Assembly: GCA_023389095.1 (NCBI GenBank)
Contig: JAEWFB010000486.1
Location: forward strand, 1-64,000
Direction: 5' to 3'
DNA from: Actinomycetes bacterium
Lineage (GTDB): Bacteria > Actinomycetota > Actinomycetes > Actinomycetales > Dermatophilaceae
Length of the DNA: 64,000 bases
Each line of letters starts with the position of its first letter. Position 1 is the first letter of the stretch. Below the pieces are notes generated by a model. It was not told the origin of the DNA, made no database searches, and was given only the letters and a program-made list of their open reading frames with translations. A program made the position numbers and the translations under genes. Shown piece after piece: positions 52,853 through 62,925 of the stretch.

Positions 52853-54370
52853 ATGCGCAGCGTTGCGACCGTCGGAGTCGACATCGGGACCTCCTCGAGC
52901 AAGGGGGTCCTCGTCGACGCGGCCGGCGACCTCCTGTGCACCGCGACCCGTTCGCACACCGTCGACCGGCCCCGCCCGGGCTGGGTGGAGATGGACGCCG
53001 ACGTCTGGTGGGACGAGTTCGTCGCCATCGCCCGCGAGCTGACCGACTCGGCCGCCCGCGCCGGCGTCGACGTCGTCGCCGTGGGCGTCAGCGGCATGGG
53101 GCCGTGCGTGCTCCTCGCCGACGAGGACGACCGCCCCGTCCGCCCCGCGATCCTCTACGGCGTCGACACGCGAGCCGGTGCCCAGCTCGACCAGCTCGCC
53201 GCGACGCTCGGCGACGCGGAGGTGCTCCGTCGCGGAGGCTCCGCGCTCACGAGCCAGGCCGCCGGGGCCAAGGTCCGCTGGGTCGCCGACAGCGAGCCGG
53301 AGGCCTACGCCCGCGCCCGTCGGCTCTACATGCCGAGCTCGTGGCTCGTCCGGCACCTGACCGGCGAGTACGTCCTCGACCACCACTCCGCCAGCCAGTG
53401 CACGCCGATGTACGACGTCGACGCCTGTGACTGGTACTCGCCCTGGGCGTCGCGCTGCGCGCCCGGGATCGGCCTGCCTCCCCTGCGGTGGGCCGACGAG
53501 GTCGCCGGCGTCGTCACCGGCGCGGCCGCCGCCCGGACCGGCCTTCCCGCCGGTGTCCCCGTCGTCACGGGGACCATCGACGCCTGGGCCGAGGCGGTCA
53601 GCGTGCACGCGCACGGCGTCGGCGACCTCATGCTCATGTACGGCTCGACGATGTTCCTCGTCAACACGGTCGACCGGCCCGTCACCGAGGCCTCGCTCTG
53701 GGGGCCGGTCGGCGCCCTCGCCGGCACCCGGTCCCTCGCCGGGGGCATGGCGACCACCGGTGCGCTCGCGGGCTGGGTGGCCGACCTCGTCGGCGGCCGG
53801 CACGCCGACCTCGTGGCGGAGGCCGCCGCACGCCCGGCGGGCTCGGACGGCCTGCTCGTCCTGCCCTACTTCGCGGGGGAGCGCACGCCGATCATGGACC
53901 CCGACGCCCGAGGCGTCGTGGCGGGCCTCACCCTCAGTCACGGCAGGGCCGACCTCTACCGCGCGGTCCTGGAGGCCACGGCCTACGGGGTGCGCCACAA
54001 CATCGAGACCATGCTCGACGCCGGCGCGACCATCCGCCGCGTCGTGGCCGTCGGCGGGGGCACCCAGGGCGACCTGTGGCCCCAGATCGTCTCCGACGTC
54101 ACGGGACGGGAGCAGGTGGTCCCGACGCACACCGTCGGTGCCTCCTACGGCGGCGCGATGCTCGCCGCCCGCGCCCTGGGCGCCGACACGCGTGGGTGGA
54201 ACCCACCGGCGGGAACCACCCGGCCCGACCCGCGTCGGCAGGCCCGCTACGACGAGCTGTTCGCCCTGTACCGCCGCCTGTACGCCGGGACCGCCGACGT
54301 CACCCACGCCCTGACCGCCATCCAGCACGCAGACGCCCGCGACCGGGCGCTCCACGCCGTGCGCTCCTGA
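52853..54370 (+). CDS. FGGY-family sugar kinase, probable D-ribulokinase
   Basis: A 505-residue FGGY kinase: phosphate-1 motif [17 protein letters not shown] at the N-terminus, [14 protein letters not shown] and the FGGY-type adenosine signature [26 protein letters not shown] near residue 395. ATG 52853 begins the kinase fold; earlier in-frame codons overlap two operators, and no ribosome-binding site is obvious, so the transcript may be nearly leaderless. It lies directly before a FucI-like isomerase. Isomerase plus kinase would turn D-arabinose into phosphorylated D-ribulose. Without an aldolase gene nearby, the 5-phosphate (pentose phosphate pathway) is the more likely product. Confidence 0.86.
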   Translation: MRSVATVGVDIGTSSSKGVLVDAAGDLLCTATRSHTVDRPRPGWVEMDADVWWDEFVAIARELTDSAARAGVDVVAVGVSGMGPCVLLADEDDRPVRPAILYGVDTRAGAQLDQLAATLGDAEVLRRGGSALTSQAAGAKVRWVADSEPEAYARARRLYMPSSWLVRHLTGEYVLDHHSASQCTPMYDVDACDWYSPWASRCAPGIGLPPLRWADEVAGVVTGAAAARTGLPAGVPVVTGTIDAWAEAVSVHAHGVGDLMLMYGSTMFLVNTVDRPVTEASLWGPVGALAGTRSLAGGMATTGALAGWVADLVGGRHADLVAEAAARPAGSDGLLVLPYFAGERTPIMDPDARGVVAGLTLSHGRADLYRAVLEATAYGVRHNIETMLDAGATIRRVVAVGGGTQGDLWPQIVSDVTGREQVVPTHTVGASYGGAMLAARALGADTRGWNPPAGTTRPDPRRQARYDELFALYRRLYAGTADVTHALTAIQHADARDRALHAVRS

Positions 54371-54398
54371 CCACCCGACCCACCGGAAGGACCTCCCC

Positions 54399-56042
54399 AT
54401 GTCGCAACCGACCACCTACGCCCTCCCCGAGGTGCCCGACGCGCCCGCCCGCGAGGCCGGCGTCGTCTGGACCGTCGCGAGCGGCGACCTGCGCCTGTCC
54501 GCGAACACGACGTGCTGGCCCACCCAGCAGCGGCTCGAGGCCGACTTCGCCGCCGCCGTCGAGGCCCAGGGCTGGAGGGTCCGCCGTGCCCACGAGGTCG
54601 ACCCCGAGACCGGGCACGGCTTCATCGACAGCCAGCGCCGTGGCATCGAGGTCTTCAAGGGCATCCCCAAGGACGCCCCGCTCGTCGTCGTCGAGGCCGT
54701 CTGGCAGTACAGCCACCACGTGCTGGCCGGCCTGCGCTCGCACGAGGGCCCCATCCTCGTCGTGGCCAACTGGTCGGGGCAGTTCCCCGGCCTCGTCGGG
54801 CTGCTCAACCTCGCCGGGTCGATGACGAAGGCCGGGATCGACTACTCGATCCTGTGGAGCGAGGACTTCACCGACGAGTGGGCCCGCAACGGCCTCAAGG
54901 CCTGGCTCACCGACGGTTCGGTCGTCCACGACGCCAGCCACGTGCGCGACCTGCCGCCCCTGCCGGCCTCCGCCGAGAGCGAGCTCGGGCGCGCCCTCGC
55001 CGAGCAGCTCACCCGCGAGAAGGCCGTCCTCGGCGTCTTCGACGAGGGCTGCATGGGGATGTACAACGCGATCTTCGACGACGAGCTGCTCAACCCGCTC
55101 GGGATCTACAAGGAGCGCCTCTCGCAGAGCGCCCTCGTCGCCGAGATGAACCGGGTCACCGACGACGAGGCCGAGGGCGTCTACACCTGGCTCAAGCAGG
55201 CCGGGCTGACCTTCCACCTCGGCACCGACGAGGCCACCGAGCTCACCGAGGCGCAGCTGCGCAGCCAGTTCCGGATGTACGTCGCCGCACTGCGCATCGC
55301 CGACGACTTCGGTCTCGACGCCATCGGCATCCAGTACCAGCAGGGCCTCAAGGACACGGTGCCCGCCAGTGACCTCGTCGAGGGGCTGCTCAACAACCGC
55401 GAGCGCCCGCCGGTGACGAGCCGCGACGGCCGGCGTGAGCTGTACGCCGGCGAGCCGTTGCCGCACTTCAACGAGGTCGACTGGGGCGTCGCCGTCGACG
55501 CCCTCGTGACCAACCGCGTCTGGAACGCCATGGGCCTGGACCCCGCGACCACGCTGCACGACGTCCGCTGGGGCGAGACGTACGGCGAGGACTTCGTCTG
55601 GGTCTTCGAGATCTCGGGCTCCGTCCCCGCCTCGCACAACGGCGGCTACGACAAGTCCTACTCGATGCGCCAGCCGCCGATGTTCTTCCCCCTCGGGGGC
55701 GGCACGCTCTCCGGCGTCTCGAAGCCGGGGGAGATCGTCTGGTCGCGCGTCTTCATCATGGACGGGGTGCTCCACGTCGACCTCGGCCGCGCCTCCGCGA
55801 TCGAGCTCCCGGCGGAGGAGACGCAGCGCCGGCTCGAGGCCACCGACCGCCAGTGGCCGATCATGCATGCGGTGCTGCACGGCGTCGACCGCGACCAGTT
55901 CATGGGCCGGCACAAGGCCAACCACCTCAACGTCGTCTACGCCCCCGACGCCGCGACCGCCGACAGGGCGCTGACCGCCAAGGCCGCGATGTTCGAGGCG
56001 CTCGGCCTGCGCGTGCACCTCTGCGGTGACGTGGCGGTCTGA
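54399..56042 (+). CDS. L-fucose/D-arabinose isomerase-like protein
   Basis: A 547-residue enzyme related to L-fucose isomerase, which naturally also isomerises D-arabinose to D-ribulose because the two sugars share stereochemistry. Candidate metal ligands are Glu359 in HFNEVDW, Asp388 in LHDVRW, and a histidine of [12 protein letters not shown] (505 or 509), matching the Glu/Asp/His set of E. coli FucI in order. Length is slightly under FucI (591). ATG 54399 follows GGAAGG. It sits between the sugar kinase and the DUF4185 gene; no fuculose aldolase or fucosidase is present, so D-arabinose is favoured over L-fucose. Confidence 0.78.
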   Translation: MSQPTTYALPEVPDAPAREAGVVWTVASGDLRLSANTTCWPTQQRLEADFAAAVEAQGWRVRRAHEVDPETGHGFIDSQRRGIEVFKGIPKDAPLVVVEAVWQYSHHVLAGLRSHEGPILVVANWSGQFPGLVGLLNLAGSMTKAGIDYSILWSEDFTDEWARNGLKAWLTDGSVVHDASHVRDLPPLPASAESELGRALAEQLTREKAVLGVFDEGCMGMYNAIFDDELLNPLGIYKERLSQSALVAEMNRVTDDEAEGVYTWLKQAGLTFHLGTDEATELTEAQLRSQFRMYVAALRIADDFGLDAIGIQYQQGLKDTVPASDLVEGLLNNRERPPVTSRDGRRELYAGEPLPHFNEVDWGVAVDALVTNRVWNAMGLDPATTLHDVRWGETYGEDFVWVFEISGSVPASHNGGYDKSYSMRQPPMFFPLGGGTLSGVSKPGEIVWSRVFIMDGVLHVDLGRASAIELPAEETQRRLEATDRQWPIMHAVLHGVDRDQFMGRHKANHLNVVYAPDAATADRALTAKAAMFEALGLRVHLCGDVAV

Positions 56043-56043
56043 C

Positions 56044-57171
56044 GTGCGGGTCGTGCTCGGAGCCTCCGTCGCCATCGCCGCCCTGGCGATCGCGACCACC
56101 GCGGCGTGCGCGGCCACGCCTGCGGCGCAGGCCGATCCGCGCCTCGACGCCGACGCGTCGACGCCGTTCGTCCTGACCGGCGTCGACCACGTGACCAAGG
56201 TGGCCCAGCTGACCGGGCACGACTCGATGAACCACACCGCCGACGTCGAGGTCGTCGGCCAGGACCTCGGGTCGATGTTCGACTTCGACGGCCGCACCTG
56301 GTTCGTGTTCGGCGACACCTTCGGCCAGCGCGACGCCGACCAGGTCGGCGGCGGGGGCACCGAGTGGCGGTCCAACGCGCTCGCGTGGACCACCGACACC
56401 GACCCGACCGACGGGATCACCTTCGGTGGCTACGTTCGCGACGAGCAGGGCTGGGCCAAGGAGCTGATCCCGGGCAAGAAGCTCGACAACGACGAGATGA
56501 CGATCATCCCGACGTACGGCTTCGCCGCGAACGGGGCCATGTACCTCGCGTACATGTCCGTCCGGCACTGGGGTAACCCCGGAGAGTGGGACACGAACTA
56601 TGCGGGACTCGCTCGGTCCACCGACAAGGGCCAGACCTGGACCCCGCTCGCGACGCCGCGGTGGGGCGGGACGTCGAACTTCGTCCAGGTCAGCGTCACC
56701 GACCTCAACGGCACCCTCTACTTCTGGGGCGTCACCCACGGACGCTTCGGCGGCGTCGCCCTCATGCGCGTCGCCGAGAAGGACGTCGAGAAGCAGGACG
56801 CCTACGAGTACCTCACCGGCGTCGAGGGCGGACAGCCGCAGTGGGGGCACGACCCCGCTGCCGCGACGAAGGTCGTCGACGGGACTGTCGGGGAGCTGTC
56901 CGTCGTGTGGAGCGACTACCTGCACCGCTGGCTCATGACCTCCACCGACGGCGCCGAGGAGGCGGCCGTCATCCGGGAGGGCATCACGCCGTGGGGCCCG
57001 TGGGGAGACCCGATCCCGCTCGTGACCCAGGCCGACCTGCCGGGTCTCTACGCCCCGTACCTGCACCCGAAGTACGTAACGAACGGTGGGCGCACCGTCT
57101 ACTTCACCATCTCGCAGTGGGGCCCCTACAACGTCCTCTGGTACCGCGCCGACCTGAGGCGCGCCTCCTGA
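56044..57171 (+). CDS. DUF4185/GH183 lipoprotein, probable endo-D-arabinanase
   Basis: A 375-residue five-bladed-propeller-type protein with DUF4185 features: GQDLGSMFDFDGRTWFVFGDTFG, NDEMTIIPTYGF and VQVSVTDLNGTLYFWGVTHGRFGG. DUF4185 members shown to cleave the alpha-1,5 D-arabinan backbone are classed as GH183. Two aspartates, Asp74 and Asp91, are spaced like the catalytic pair of that family (from memory). An N-terminal hydrophobic segment with TAAC and Cys22 suggests a surface lipoprotein, so it would cut polymer outside while GH172 and GH116 work inside. GTG 56044 starts one base after the isomerase stop. Confidence 0.82.
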   Translation: MRVVLGASVAIAALAIATTAACAATPAAQADPRLDADASTPFVLTGVDHVTKVAQLTGHDSMNHTADVEVVGQDLGSMFDFDGRTWFVFGDTFGQRDADQVGGGGTEWRSNALAWTTDTDPTDGITFGGYVRDEQGWAKELIPGKKLDNDEMTIIPTYGFAANGAMYLAYMSVRHWGNPGEWDTNYAGLARSTDKGQTWTPLATPRWGGTSNFVQVSVTDLNGTLYFWGVTHGRFGGVALMRVAEKDVEKQDAYEYLTGVEGGQPQWGHDPAAATKVVDGTVGELSVVWSDYLHRWLMTSTDGAEEAAVIREGITPWGPWGDPIPLVTQADLPGLYAPYLHPKYVTNGGRTVYFTISQWGPYNVLWYRADLRRAS

Positions 57172-57256
57172 GGCGCACGACCCGCACGACACGAACACCC
57201 GCACGACACACGACATCCGATCACAGCACGACCCATCGAAAAGAGGAGCAAGGACC

Positions 57257-58603
57257 ATGCGTCAACGGAGACTCACGATCCTCGTCGCCACCGCGGCGGT
57301 GTCCGCCTCGCTCGTCCTCGCAGGCTGCAGCAGCGGCTCCGGGGGGAGCGGCAGCGGCGACAACGGCGGAACGACCGAGGTCACCTTCTGGCAGCAGCAG
57401 TTCGAGCCGTACCAGCAGAAGTGGTTCAAGTCCTACGTCGACAAGTTCAACGCCTCGCAGAAGGCCGTCAAGGTCAAGCTGCAGGTCGTTCCGGGCGACA
57501 CGTGGGCCCAGAAGCTCAAGGCGGCCCAGGCCGCGGGCACCCAGCCCGACGTCGCGACGACCAACTACGGCGGCATCCCGGCCGGCGTCGCCAACGGCCA
57601 GTTCGCTCCGCTCGACGGCATGATCCCCGACAAGGCGTGGAGCGACATCAAGTCCAACGTCGCGAGCTTCGTGCAGGTCGACGGCAAGCACTACGCCTAC
57701 CCGATGCTCGTCGAGCCCTCGACGGTCCTCTACTACCGCAAGGACCTCGTCAAGGCGGCCGGGCTCGACCCGAACACCCCGCCCAAGACGTGGGACGAGC
57801 TGCTCACGTGGGCCGAGAAGCTGACGAAGGGCAACGTCAAGGGCATGACGATCGCGTCGGTCGCGCCCGACCTCGGCTGGTCGAGCTGGGGACTGCAGTA
57901 CAACGCCTGCGGGCACCTGCCCGTCAACGACGACTGGTCCGCCGCCAACGCGAAGGACCCGTGCTACACCAAGCTCTTCCAGCTCTACCAGACGCTCTTC
58001 CAGAAGGGCTGGATGCCACAGCAGCCGAAGGTCGGCTACCCCGACGCCACGCCGTACGGCCAGGGACAGGTCGCGATGATGGCCAACGGGTCCTGGGCCG
58101 TCGGCCAGCTCAAGCAGAGCTTCCCGAAGATGATCGCCAACACCGCCGTCGCGCCGTTCCCGTCCGTCGACGGCGACCCGAGCAAGACGACGGCGACCCT
58201 CGGCGGGTGGACGCTCACGGTCGACGCCAAGTCGAAGAACAAGGAGGCGGCTGCGAAGTTCGTCGACTACCTCCTCGCGGGTGACCCGGCGATCATGGCG
58301 GACTTCTTCAAGCAGAGCGGGTTCTCCAAGTACACGGTCCGCACCTCGGTCGACCAGGCCCTGGCCAGTGACAAGGACGCCACGAGCGACCCGTTCATGA
58401 AGATCATCAGCGAGCAGGTCGTCGCCCACGGCAAGGCCGAGCCCGCCTACCCGTTCGACATCTCCCTCGCCTTCGCCACCGCGATCGAGTCGGTCATGAA
58501 GGGCAAGGCCGACATCCCGACTGCCGTGCAGACCGCGAACGACGCCATCGACCGCGTCATCAAGCAGCAGCGTCTCGCCGGCACCGCCCCCAAGGCCGGA
58601 TGA
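57257..58603 (+). CDS. Sugar ABC transporter substrate-binding lipoprotein (CUT1, family 1)
   Basis: A 448-residue extracellular solute-binding protein. The lipoprotein signal ends LVLAGC (Cys24); the family-1 fold follows with TEVTFWQQQFEPYQQKWF, PDVATTNYGGIPAGVANG, ALDGM-like hinge segments and YYRKDLVKAAGLDPNTPPKTWDEL. This class binds oligosaccharides. ATG 57257 follows AGAGGAG. It lies 85 bp after the GH183 gene and is separated from its permeases by a 13-bp perfect hairpin. No ATPase gene is present, so a shared MsiK-type ATPase encoded elsewhere is expected. Proposed cargo: D-arabino-oligosaccharides. Confidence 0.9.
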   Translation: MRQRRLTILVATAAVSASLVLAGCSSGSGGSGSGDNGGTTEVTFWQQQFEPYQQKWFKSYVDKFNASQKAVKVKLQVVPGDTWAQKLKAAQAAGTQPDVATTNYGGIPAGVANGQFAPLDGMIPDKAWSDIKSNVASFVQVDGKHYAYPMLVEPSTVLYYRKDLVKAAGLDPNTPPKTWDELLTWAEKLTKGNVKGMTIASVAPDLGWSSWGLQYNACGHLPVNDDWSAANAKDPCYTKLFQLYQTLFQKGWMPQQPKVGYPDATPYGQGQVAMMANGSWAVGQLKQSFPKMIANTAVAPFPSVDGDPSKTTATLGGWTLTVDAKSKNKEAAAKFVDYLLAGDPAIMADFFKQSGFSKYTVRTSVDQALASDKDATSDPFMKIISEQVVAHGKAEPAYPFDISLAFATAIESVMKGKADIPTAVQTANDAIDRVIKQQRLAGTAPKAG

Positions 58604-58621
58604 CGAACCGCTCCACCCAGG

Positions 58622-58670
58622 GGTACGGGAGGGGTCTCGGCCACACGCCGGCCGCAGCCCCTCCCGTACC
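58622..58670 (+). other. Intercistronic hairpin
   Basis: GGTACGGGAGGGG (58622-58634) pairs perfectly with CCCCTCCCGTACC (58658-58670) between the binding-protein gene and the first permease. No T-run. It likely protects the abundant binding-protein message and lets only part of transcription pass to the permeases. Confidence 0.65.
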
Positions 58671-58721
58671 GGCACGACCGCACCGATGCGCGGGCACCGA
58701 CGCACGACCCCGGAGGACACC

Positions 58722-59711
58722 ATGACGATGATCGACGTGACGGCGCACCCCACGGCCCAGGCCACGGAGGTGGCGGGTACGAGCGGCAGGGCCCGGCGGC
58801 GTCGCCGACGCGCCCCCGCGGACCAGACGCCGCGTCACCTGCGCTCGAACCGGACGGCGTACCTCATGATCGCGCCGATGGCGGTGCTGCTCGGCATCTT
58901 CGTCCTCTGGCCGCTCGTCTACGCCTTCTACCTCAGCTTCTTCGAGCTCAGCTTCTACAAGGACGCCAAGTTCGTCGGGCTCGACTTCTACAGCTACGTC
59001 CTCACTGACCCGGACTTCTACGACTCCCTGCTGGTCGGCCTGAAGTTCGCGCTCATGGTCGTGCCCGCGATCCTCGTGCTCGCGCTCTTCCTGGCCAGCT
59101 TCATCGCAACGCTCTCGCGCCGGGCGTCGGCCTTCATGAAGACGACGGTGTACGTGCCGGCCGTCGTCTCGAGCGTCGTCGCGGCCATCATCTTCGTCTT
59201 CATCTACCAGGACGAGGGCTTCGCGAACTGGTTCATCGGCCTGCTCGGCAAGGGGCCGGTGGCCTGGCTCAACACGGAGGGCAGTGCTCTTCCGGCCGTG
59301 GCGATCCCGGCCATCTGGCTGGGCTTCGGCGTCTCGACGCTCATCATGCTCGCGGGCATCCTCGACATCCCCGACAGCTACTACGAGTCGGCCAAGCTCG
59401 ACGGCGCGAACTTCCTCCAGCGCACGCGCTACATCACGGTCCCGTCGCTGCGCAACGTCATCCTCTACCTGCTCGTCACCGGCGTCACCCTGACGATCCA
59501 GGAGTTCCAGCTGCCCCTCGTCATGACGAACGGCGGCCCGGTCAACGCGACGACGACCCCGAACCTCTACATCTTCAACAGCTTCCGCGACGCCACGCCG
59601 TACGCGACGAGCTACTCGCTGACCGCGGCGCTGCTGCTCTTCATCGTCATCGGCACCATCTCGATCATCATCTTCCGGGTCGTCAGCTCCGAGAAGTCGT
59701 CGGACGCCTGA
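58722..59711 (+). CDS. Sugar ABC transporter permease (MalF/UgpA type)
   Basis: A 329-residue CUT1 permease. A basic cytoplasmic N-terminus ([14 protein letters not shown]) is followed by six spans from residue 48. The EAA loop is YYESAKLDGANFLQRTRYITVPSL (about 222-245). ATG 58722 has GGAGG upstream; the in-frame ATG at 58686 overlaps no gene but lacks a ribosome-binding site. It is 22 bp from the second permease, with a small GACGCC-TGA-GGCGTC palindrome at its own stop. With the next gene it forms the transmembrane pair. Confidence 0.9.
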   Translation: MTMIDVTAHPTAQATEVAGTSGRARRRRRRAPADQTPRHLRSNRTAYLMIAPMAVLLGIFVLWPLVYAFYLSFFELSFYKDAKFVGLDFYSYVLTDPDFYDSLLVGLKFALMVVPAILVLALFLASFIATLSRRASAFMKTTVYVPAVVSSVVAAIIFVFIYQDEGFANWFIGLLGKGPVAWLNTEGSALPAVAIPAIWLGFGVSTLIMLAGILDIPDSYYESAKLDGANFLQRTRYITVPSLRNVILYLLVTGVTLTIQEFQLPLVMTNGGPVNATTTPNLYIFNSFRDATPYATSYSLTAALLLFIVIGTISIIIFRVVSSEKSSDA

Positions 59712-59733
59712 GGCGTCACCGAAAGGATCCTCG

Positions 59734-60561
59734 ATGAACCGCTCCTGGTACGCCCCGCGGCGACTGCTCTCCTACGTCCTCGTCGTCGTCATCGCCGTCA
59801 CCGCGCTGTTCCCGCTCGCCTGGATGGCCATCTCCGGCTTCAAGGGCCAGACCGAGGTGCTGCGCACCCCGTTCCAGTTCTTCCCCGACGTGTGGCAGCT
59901 CGACAACTACCGCCAGATCCTCGAGGACCCGGCGTTCGTGCGTGCCATGACGATCACGTTCGTCGGGGCCGTGATCTTCACGGCGGCCAGCCTCGTCGTG
60001 AACTCGATGGCCGCCTACGCGTTCGCGCGCCTCGAGTTCGCCGGCAAGCGGCTCTGGTGGGTCGTGTGCATCACGCCGATGTTCGTCCCGGCCATGGCGA
60101 TCCTGCTGACCTCGTTCGTCGTCGTCAGCAAGCTCGGGATGCTCGACACGCTGGCCGTGCTCATCGTCCCGGGTGTCGCCGCCAGCGGGCAGATGTTCTT
60201 CCTGCGGCAGTTCTACCTCAACATGCCCTCCGCCGTGGAGGAGGCCGCCCTCATCGACGGCGCGACGCGCTGGCAGATCTTCCTGCGGATCTTCGTGCCG
60301 CAGTCGCTCGGCCCGTTCGTCGTCGTCGGCATCGCCTCGTTCCTGGCCTACTGGAACTCCTACGTGTGGCCGGTGCTCGTCGTGTCGAACCCCGACCTGA
60401 CGCAGATCATGCAGTACCTCGCCACCTTCCGGTCGGCGCGGGGCAACGAGTGGGGCCTGCTCATGGCCGGCTCGACGCTCGCTGCCCTCCCGACGATCAT
60501 CCTCGTCCTCGTGTTCCAGCGGTACATCGTCAACGGGGTCAGGCTCGCCGGCCTCAAGTGA
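59734..60561 (+). CDS. Sugar ABC transporter permease (MalG/UgpE type)
   Basis: A 275-residue CUT1 permease with six spans; the EAA loop reads [27 protein letters not shown] (about 167-193). ATG 59734 follows GAAAGGA. It is the last gene of the D-arabinan unit. Its final 8 bases overlap the end of the convergent copper ATPase gene, leaving no room for a conventional intergenic terminator. Confidence 0.92.
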   Translation: MNRSWYAPRRLLSYVLVVVIAVTALFPLAWMAISGFKGQTEVLRTPFQFFPDVWQLDNYRQILEDPAFVRAMTITFVGAVIFTAASLVVNSMAAYAFARLEFAGKRLWWVVCITPMFVPAMAILLTSFVVVSKLGMLDTLAVLIVPGVAASGQMFFLRQFYLNMPSAVEEAALIDGATRWQIFLRIFVPQSLGPFVVVGIASFLAYWNSYVWPVLVVSNPDLTQIMQYLATFRSARGNEWGLLMAGSTLAALPTIILVLVFQRYIVNGVRLAGLK

Positions 60562-62770
60562 ACCGGCCCTCGGCCTGGGTCAGGCGCCGCGTGCGAAGCC
60601 GCAGCGCGTTGCCGATGACGCTGACCGACGACAGCGCCATCGCGGCGGCGGCGATCATCGGGGACAGCAGCAGCCCGAACGAGGGGTAGAGGACGCCGGC
60701 GGCCAGCGGGATGCCGGCGGCGTTGTAGACGAAGGCGAACCAGAGGTTCTGCCGGATGTTCGACATGGTCGCGGCGGACAGCTGCCGGGTGCGGACGATG
60801 CCGGTGAGGTCGCCCTTGAGCAGGGTGACGCCGGCGCTCTCGATGGCCACGTCGGTGCCGGTGCTCATCGCGATGCCGACGTCGGCCGCGGTCAGTGCCG
60901 GTGCGTCGTTGACGCCGTCTCCGGCCATGGCCACGACGCGGCCCTCGGAGCGCAGCGCGTCGACGACGTCGCTCTTGTGGTCGGGCAGCACCTCGGCCTC
61001 GACGCGGTCGATGCCGAGGCTTCGGGCGACGGCGTCGGCGGTGACCTGGTTGTCGCCGGTGAGCATGACGACCTCGATCCCGTCCGCACGCAGGGCCTCC
61101 AGCGCATCGGCAGTGGTGTTCTTGACGGGGTCGGCGATGGCGAGCACGCCTGCGACCGTCGTGTCGACCGCGACGTACACGGCGCTGGCGCCGTCGGCGC
61201 GCAGCCGGTCTGCCTCGGCGTCCATGACCGTGGTGTCGACGCCCTGGGCCGCCAGGAAGCCCCGGCTGCCCACGAGCACGCGGCGCCCGCCGACGGTGCC
61301 GGTGACGCCCTTGCCGACCGGTGCGTCGAAGTCGGTGACGTCCGGGACGGTGAGCCCGGCGTCGGCAGCGGCACGCACGACGGCCGTGCCGAGCGGGTGC
61401 TCGCTGGGCCGCTCGACGGCCGCCGCCAGCCGCAGCACCTCGTCGTCGTCGAAACCGCCGGCGGCCGCCACGTGGGTCACCGACGGGCGCCCCTGGGTGA
61501 GGGTGCCGGTCTTGTCGACGACGAGGGTGTCGACCTTCTCCATGAGCTCGAGGGCCTCGGCGTTCTTGATGAGGACCCCGAGGGAGGCGCCGCGGCCGAC
61601 GCCGACCATGATCGAGACTGGCGTGGCCAGGCCGAGCGCACAGGGGCAGGCGATGATGAGGACGCTGACGGCGACGACGAGGGCGTGCGCGAGCCGCGGC
61701 TCCGGTCCGACGGTGGCCCAGACGGCGAAGGCGATGACGGCGGCCCCGATGACGGCGGGCACGAACACCGCCGAGACGCGGTCGGCCATGCGCTGGATCG
61801 GCGCACGGGAGCGTTGGGCCTCGGCGACCATCTGCACGATCCGGGCGAGCATCGTGTCCCGCCCGACGCTCCGGGCGCGCATCACCAGCGACCCGGTCTG
61901 GTTGACGGTGCCGCCGATGACGTCGTCCCCGATCGTCCTGGTGACCGGCATGGACTCCCCGGTCACCATCGACTCGTCCACGGTCGACCGGCCGTCCTGC
62001 ACGACGCCGTCGACGGGGACGGACTCGCCCGGTCGTACCCGCAGCAGGTCGCCGACCTGGACCTCGTCGAGGGTGACGTCGGCCTCGGCGCCGCCCTCCT
62101 CGAGGCGGTGCGCGGTCTGGGGGGTGAGGTCGAGCAGGGCGCGGATGGCGCCTGAGGTGCTCTCGCGGGCACGCAGCTCGAGGACCTGCCCGAGCAGGAC
62201 GAGGGCGGTGATGACCGAGGCGGCCTCGAAGTAGACCGCGACGGCGCCGTCCATCCGGAATGCCTCGGGGAACAGCCCCGGCGCGACGGTCGCGACGACG
62301 CTGAACAGCCAGGCGACGCCCGTGCCCATCGCGATGAGGGTGAACATGTTCAGCTTCATCGTGCGGACGGAGGTCCACCCCCGCTGGAAGAACGGCCCAC
62401 CCGCCCAGAGCACCACAGGGGTGGCCAGCACGAGCTGGGCCCAGTTGGCCGCCGTGGTGGAGATGGCGTCCTCGAGGGCGGGGACCAGGTCGCGCCCCAT
62501 CGACAGGACGAGCACGGGGATGCTGAGGACGACGGCGACCACGAACCGGCGGGTCATGTCGGCCAGCTCGGGGTTGGGTCCGCTGTCCGCGGTCACGGTG
62601 ACCGGTTCGAGGGCCATCCCACAGATCGGGCACGACCCCGGGCCGGGTCGGCGGATCTCCGGGTGCATGGGACAGGTCCACTCGACGCCGTCACGGCTGG
62701 AGGGTGCGGGGGAGACGGACCGGGAGGGCGCGGGAGGTGCGCCGGTGTGCGCGTGGGTGTGGCTGTCCAT
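60554..62770 (-). CDS. copA: Copper-translocating P1B-type ATPase
   Basis: A 738-residue heavy-metal ATPase. The N-terminus has a His-rich start and the heavy-metal-binding [22 protein letters not shown] motif (about 33-54) instead of a classical CxxC HMA domain. Eight spans follow, with CPC in [16 protein letters not shown], phosphorylation motif [14 protein letters not shown] in MVTGESMPV, and [24 protein letters not shown]. The C-terminal [11 protein letters not shown] and [16 protein letters not shown] match Cu(I) exporters. A palindromic CsoR-like operator 9 bp upstream supports copper-induced expression. GGAGG is very close to the ATG, so the message is short-leadered. Confidence 0.93.
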   Translation of the reverse strand: MDSHTHAHTGAPPAPSRSVSPAPSSRDGVEWTCPMHPEIRRPGPGSCPICGMALEPVTVTADSGPNPELADMTRRFVVAVVLSIPVLVLSMGRDLVPALEDAISTTAANWAQLVLATPVVLWAGGPFFQRGWTSVRTMKLNMFTLIAMGTGVAWLFSVVATVAPGLFPEAFRMDGAVAVYFEAASVITALVLLGQVLELRARESTSGAIRALLDLTPQTAHRLEEGGAEADVTLDEVQVGDLLRVRPGESVPVDGVVQDGRSTVDESMVTGESMPVTRTIGDDVIGGTVNQTGSLVMRARSVGRDTMLARIVQMVAEAQRSRAPIQRMADRVSAVFVPAVIGAAVIAFAVWATVGPEPRLAHALVVAVSVLIIACPCALGLATPVSIMVGVGRGASLGVLIKNAEALELMEKVDTLVVDKTGTLTQGRPSVTHVAAAGGFDDDEVLRLAAAVERPSEHPLGTAVVRAAADAGLTVPDVTDFDAPVGKGVTGTVGGRRVLVGSRGFLAAQGVDTTVMDAEADRLRADGASAVYVAVDTTVAGVLAIADPVKNTTADALEALRADGIEVVMLTGDNQVTADAVARSLGIDRVEAEVLPDHKSDVVDALRSEGRVVAMAGDGVNDAPALTAADVGIAMSTGTDVAIESAGVTLLKGDLTGIVRTRQLSAATMSNIRQNLWFAFVYNAAGIPLAAGVLYPSFGLLLSPMIAAAAMALSSVSVIGNALRLRTRRLTQAEGRFT

Positions 62771-62778
62771 ACCTCCAA

Positions 62779-62797
62779 GATACCCCTATGGGGTATC
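62779..62797 (-). promoter_or_regulatory. CsoR-type copper operator overlapping the copA promoter
   Basis: GATACCCC-TAT-GGGGTATC is a perfect inverted repeat of the CsoR kind (TACCCC...GGGGTA). On the minus strand it lies between TTGACT (-35, 62804-62799) and TATCTT (-10, 62783-62778), so repressor binding would block copA transcription until copper is present. No csoR gene is visible in the window. Confidence 0.75.
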
Positions 62798-62925
62798 AAG
62801 TCAAGGTCGCTGCTGTGGGGCCGTGCGATTTCCATATCTGTCGCCTGTTCACCGTCGGAAAACATCGTGGTTGGGTTCGACGAAGCGGGTCACCGACGTC
62901 CCGCCCGAACTGGAGGTTGCGTCGA

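Noticed and set aside
54399..56042. L-fucose catabolism as the purpose of the isomerase/kinase pair
   Set aside because: No fucosidase, fuculose-phosphate aldolase or fucose permease is present, while D-arabinan glycosidase families flank it; kept only as an alternative.
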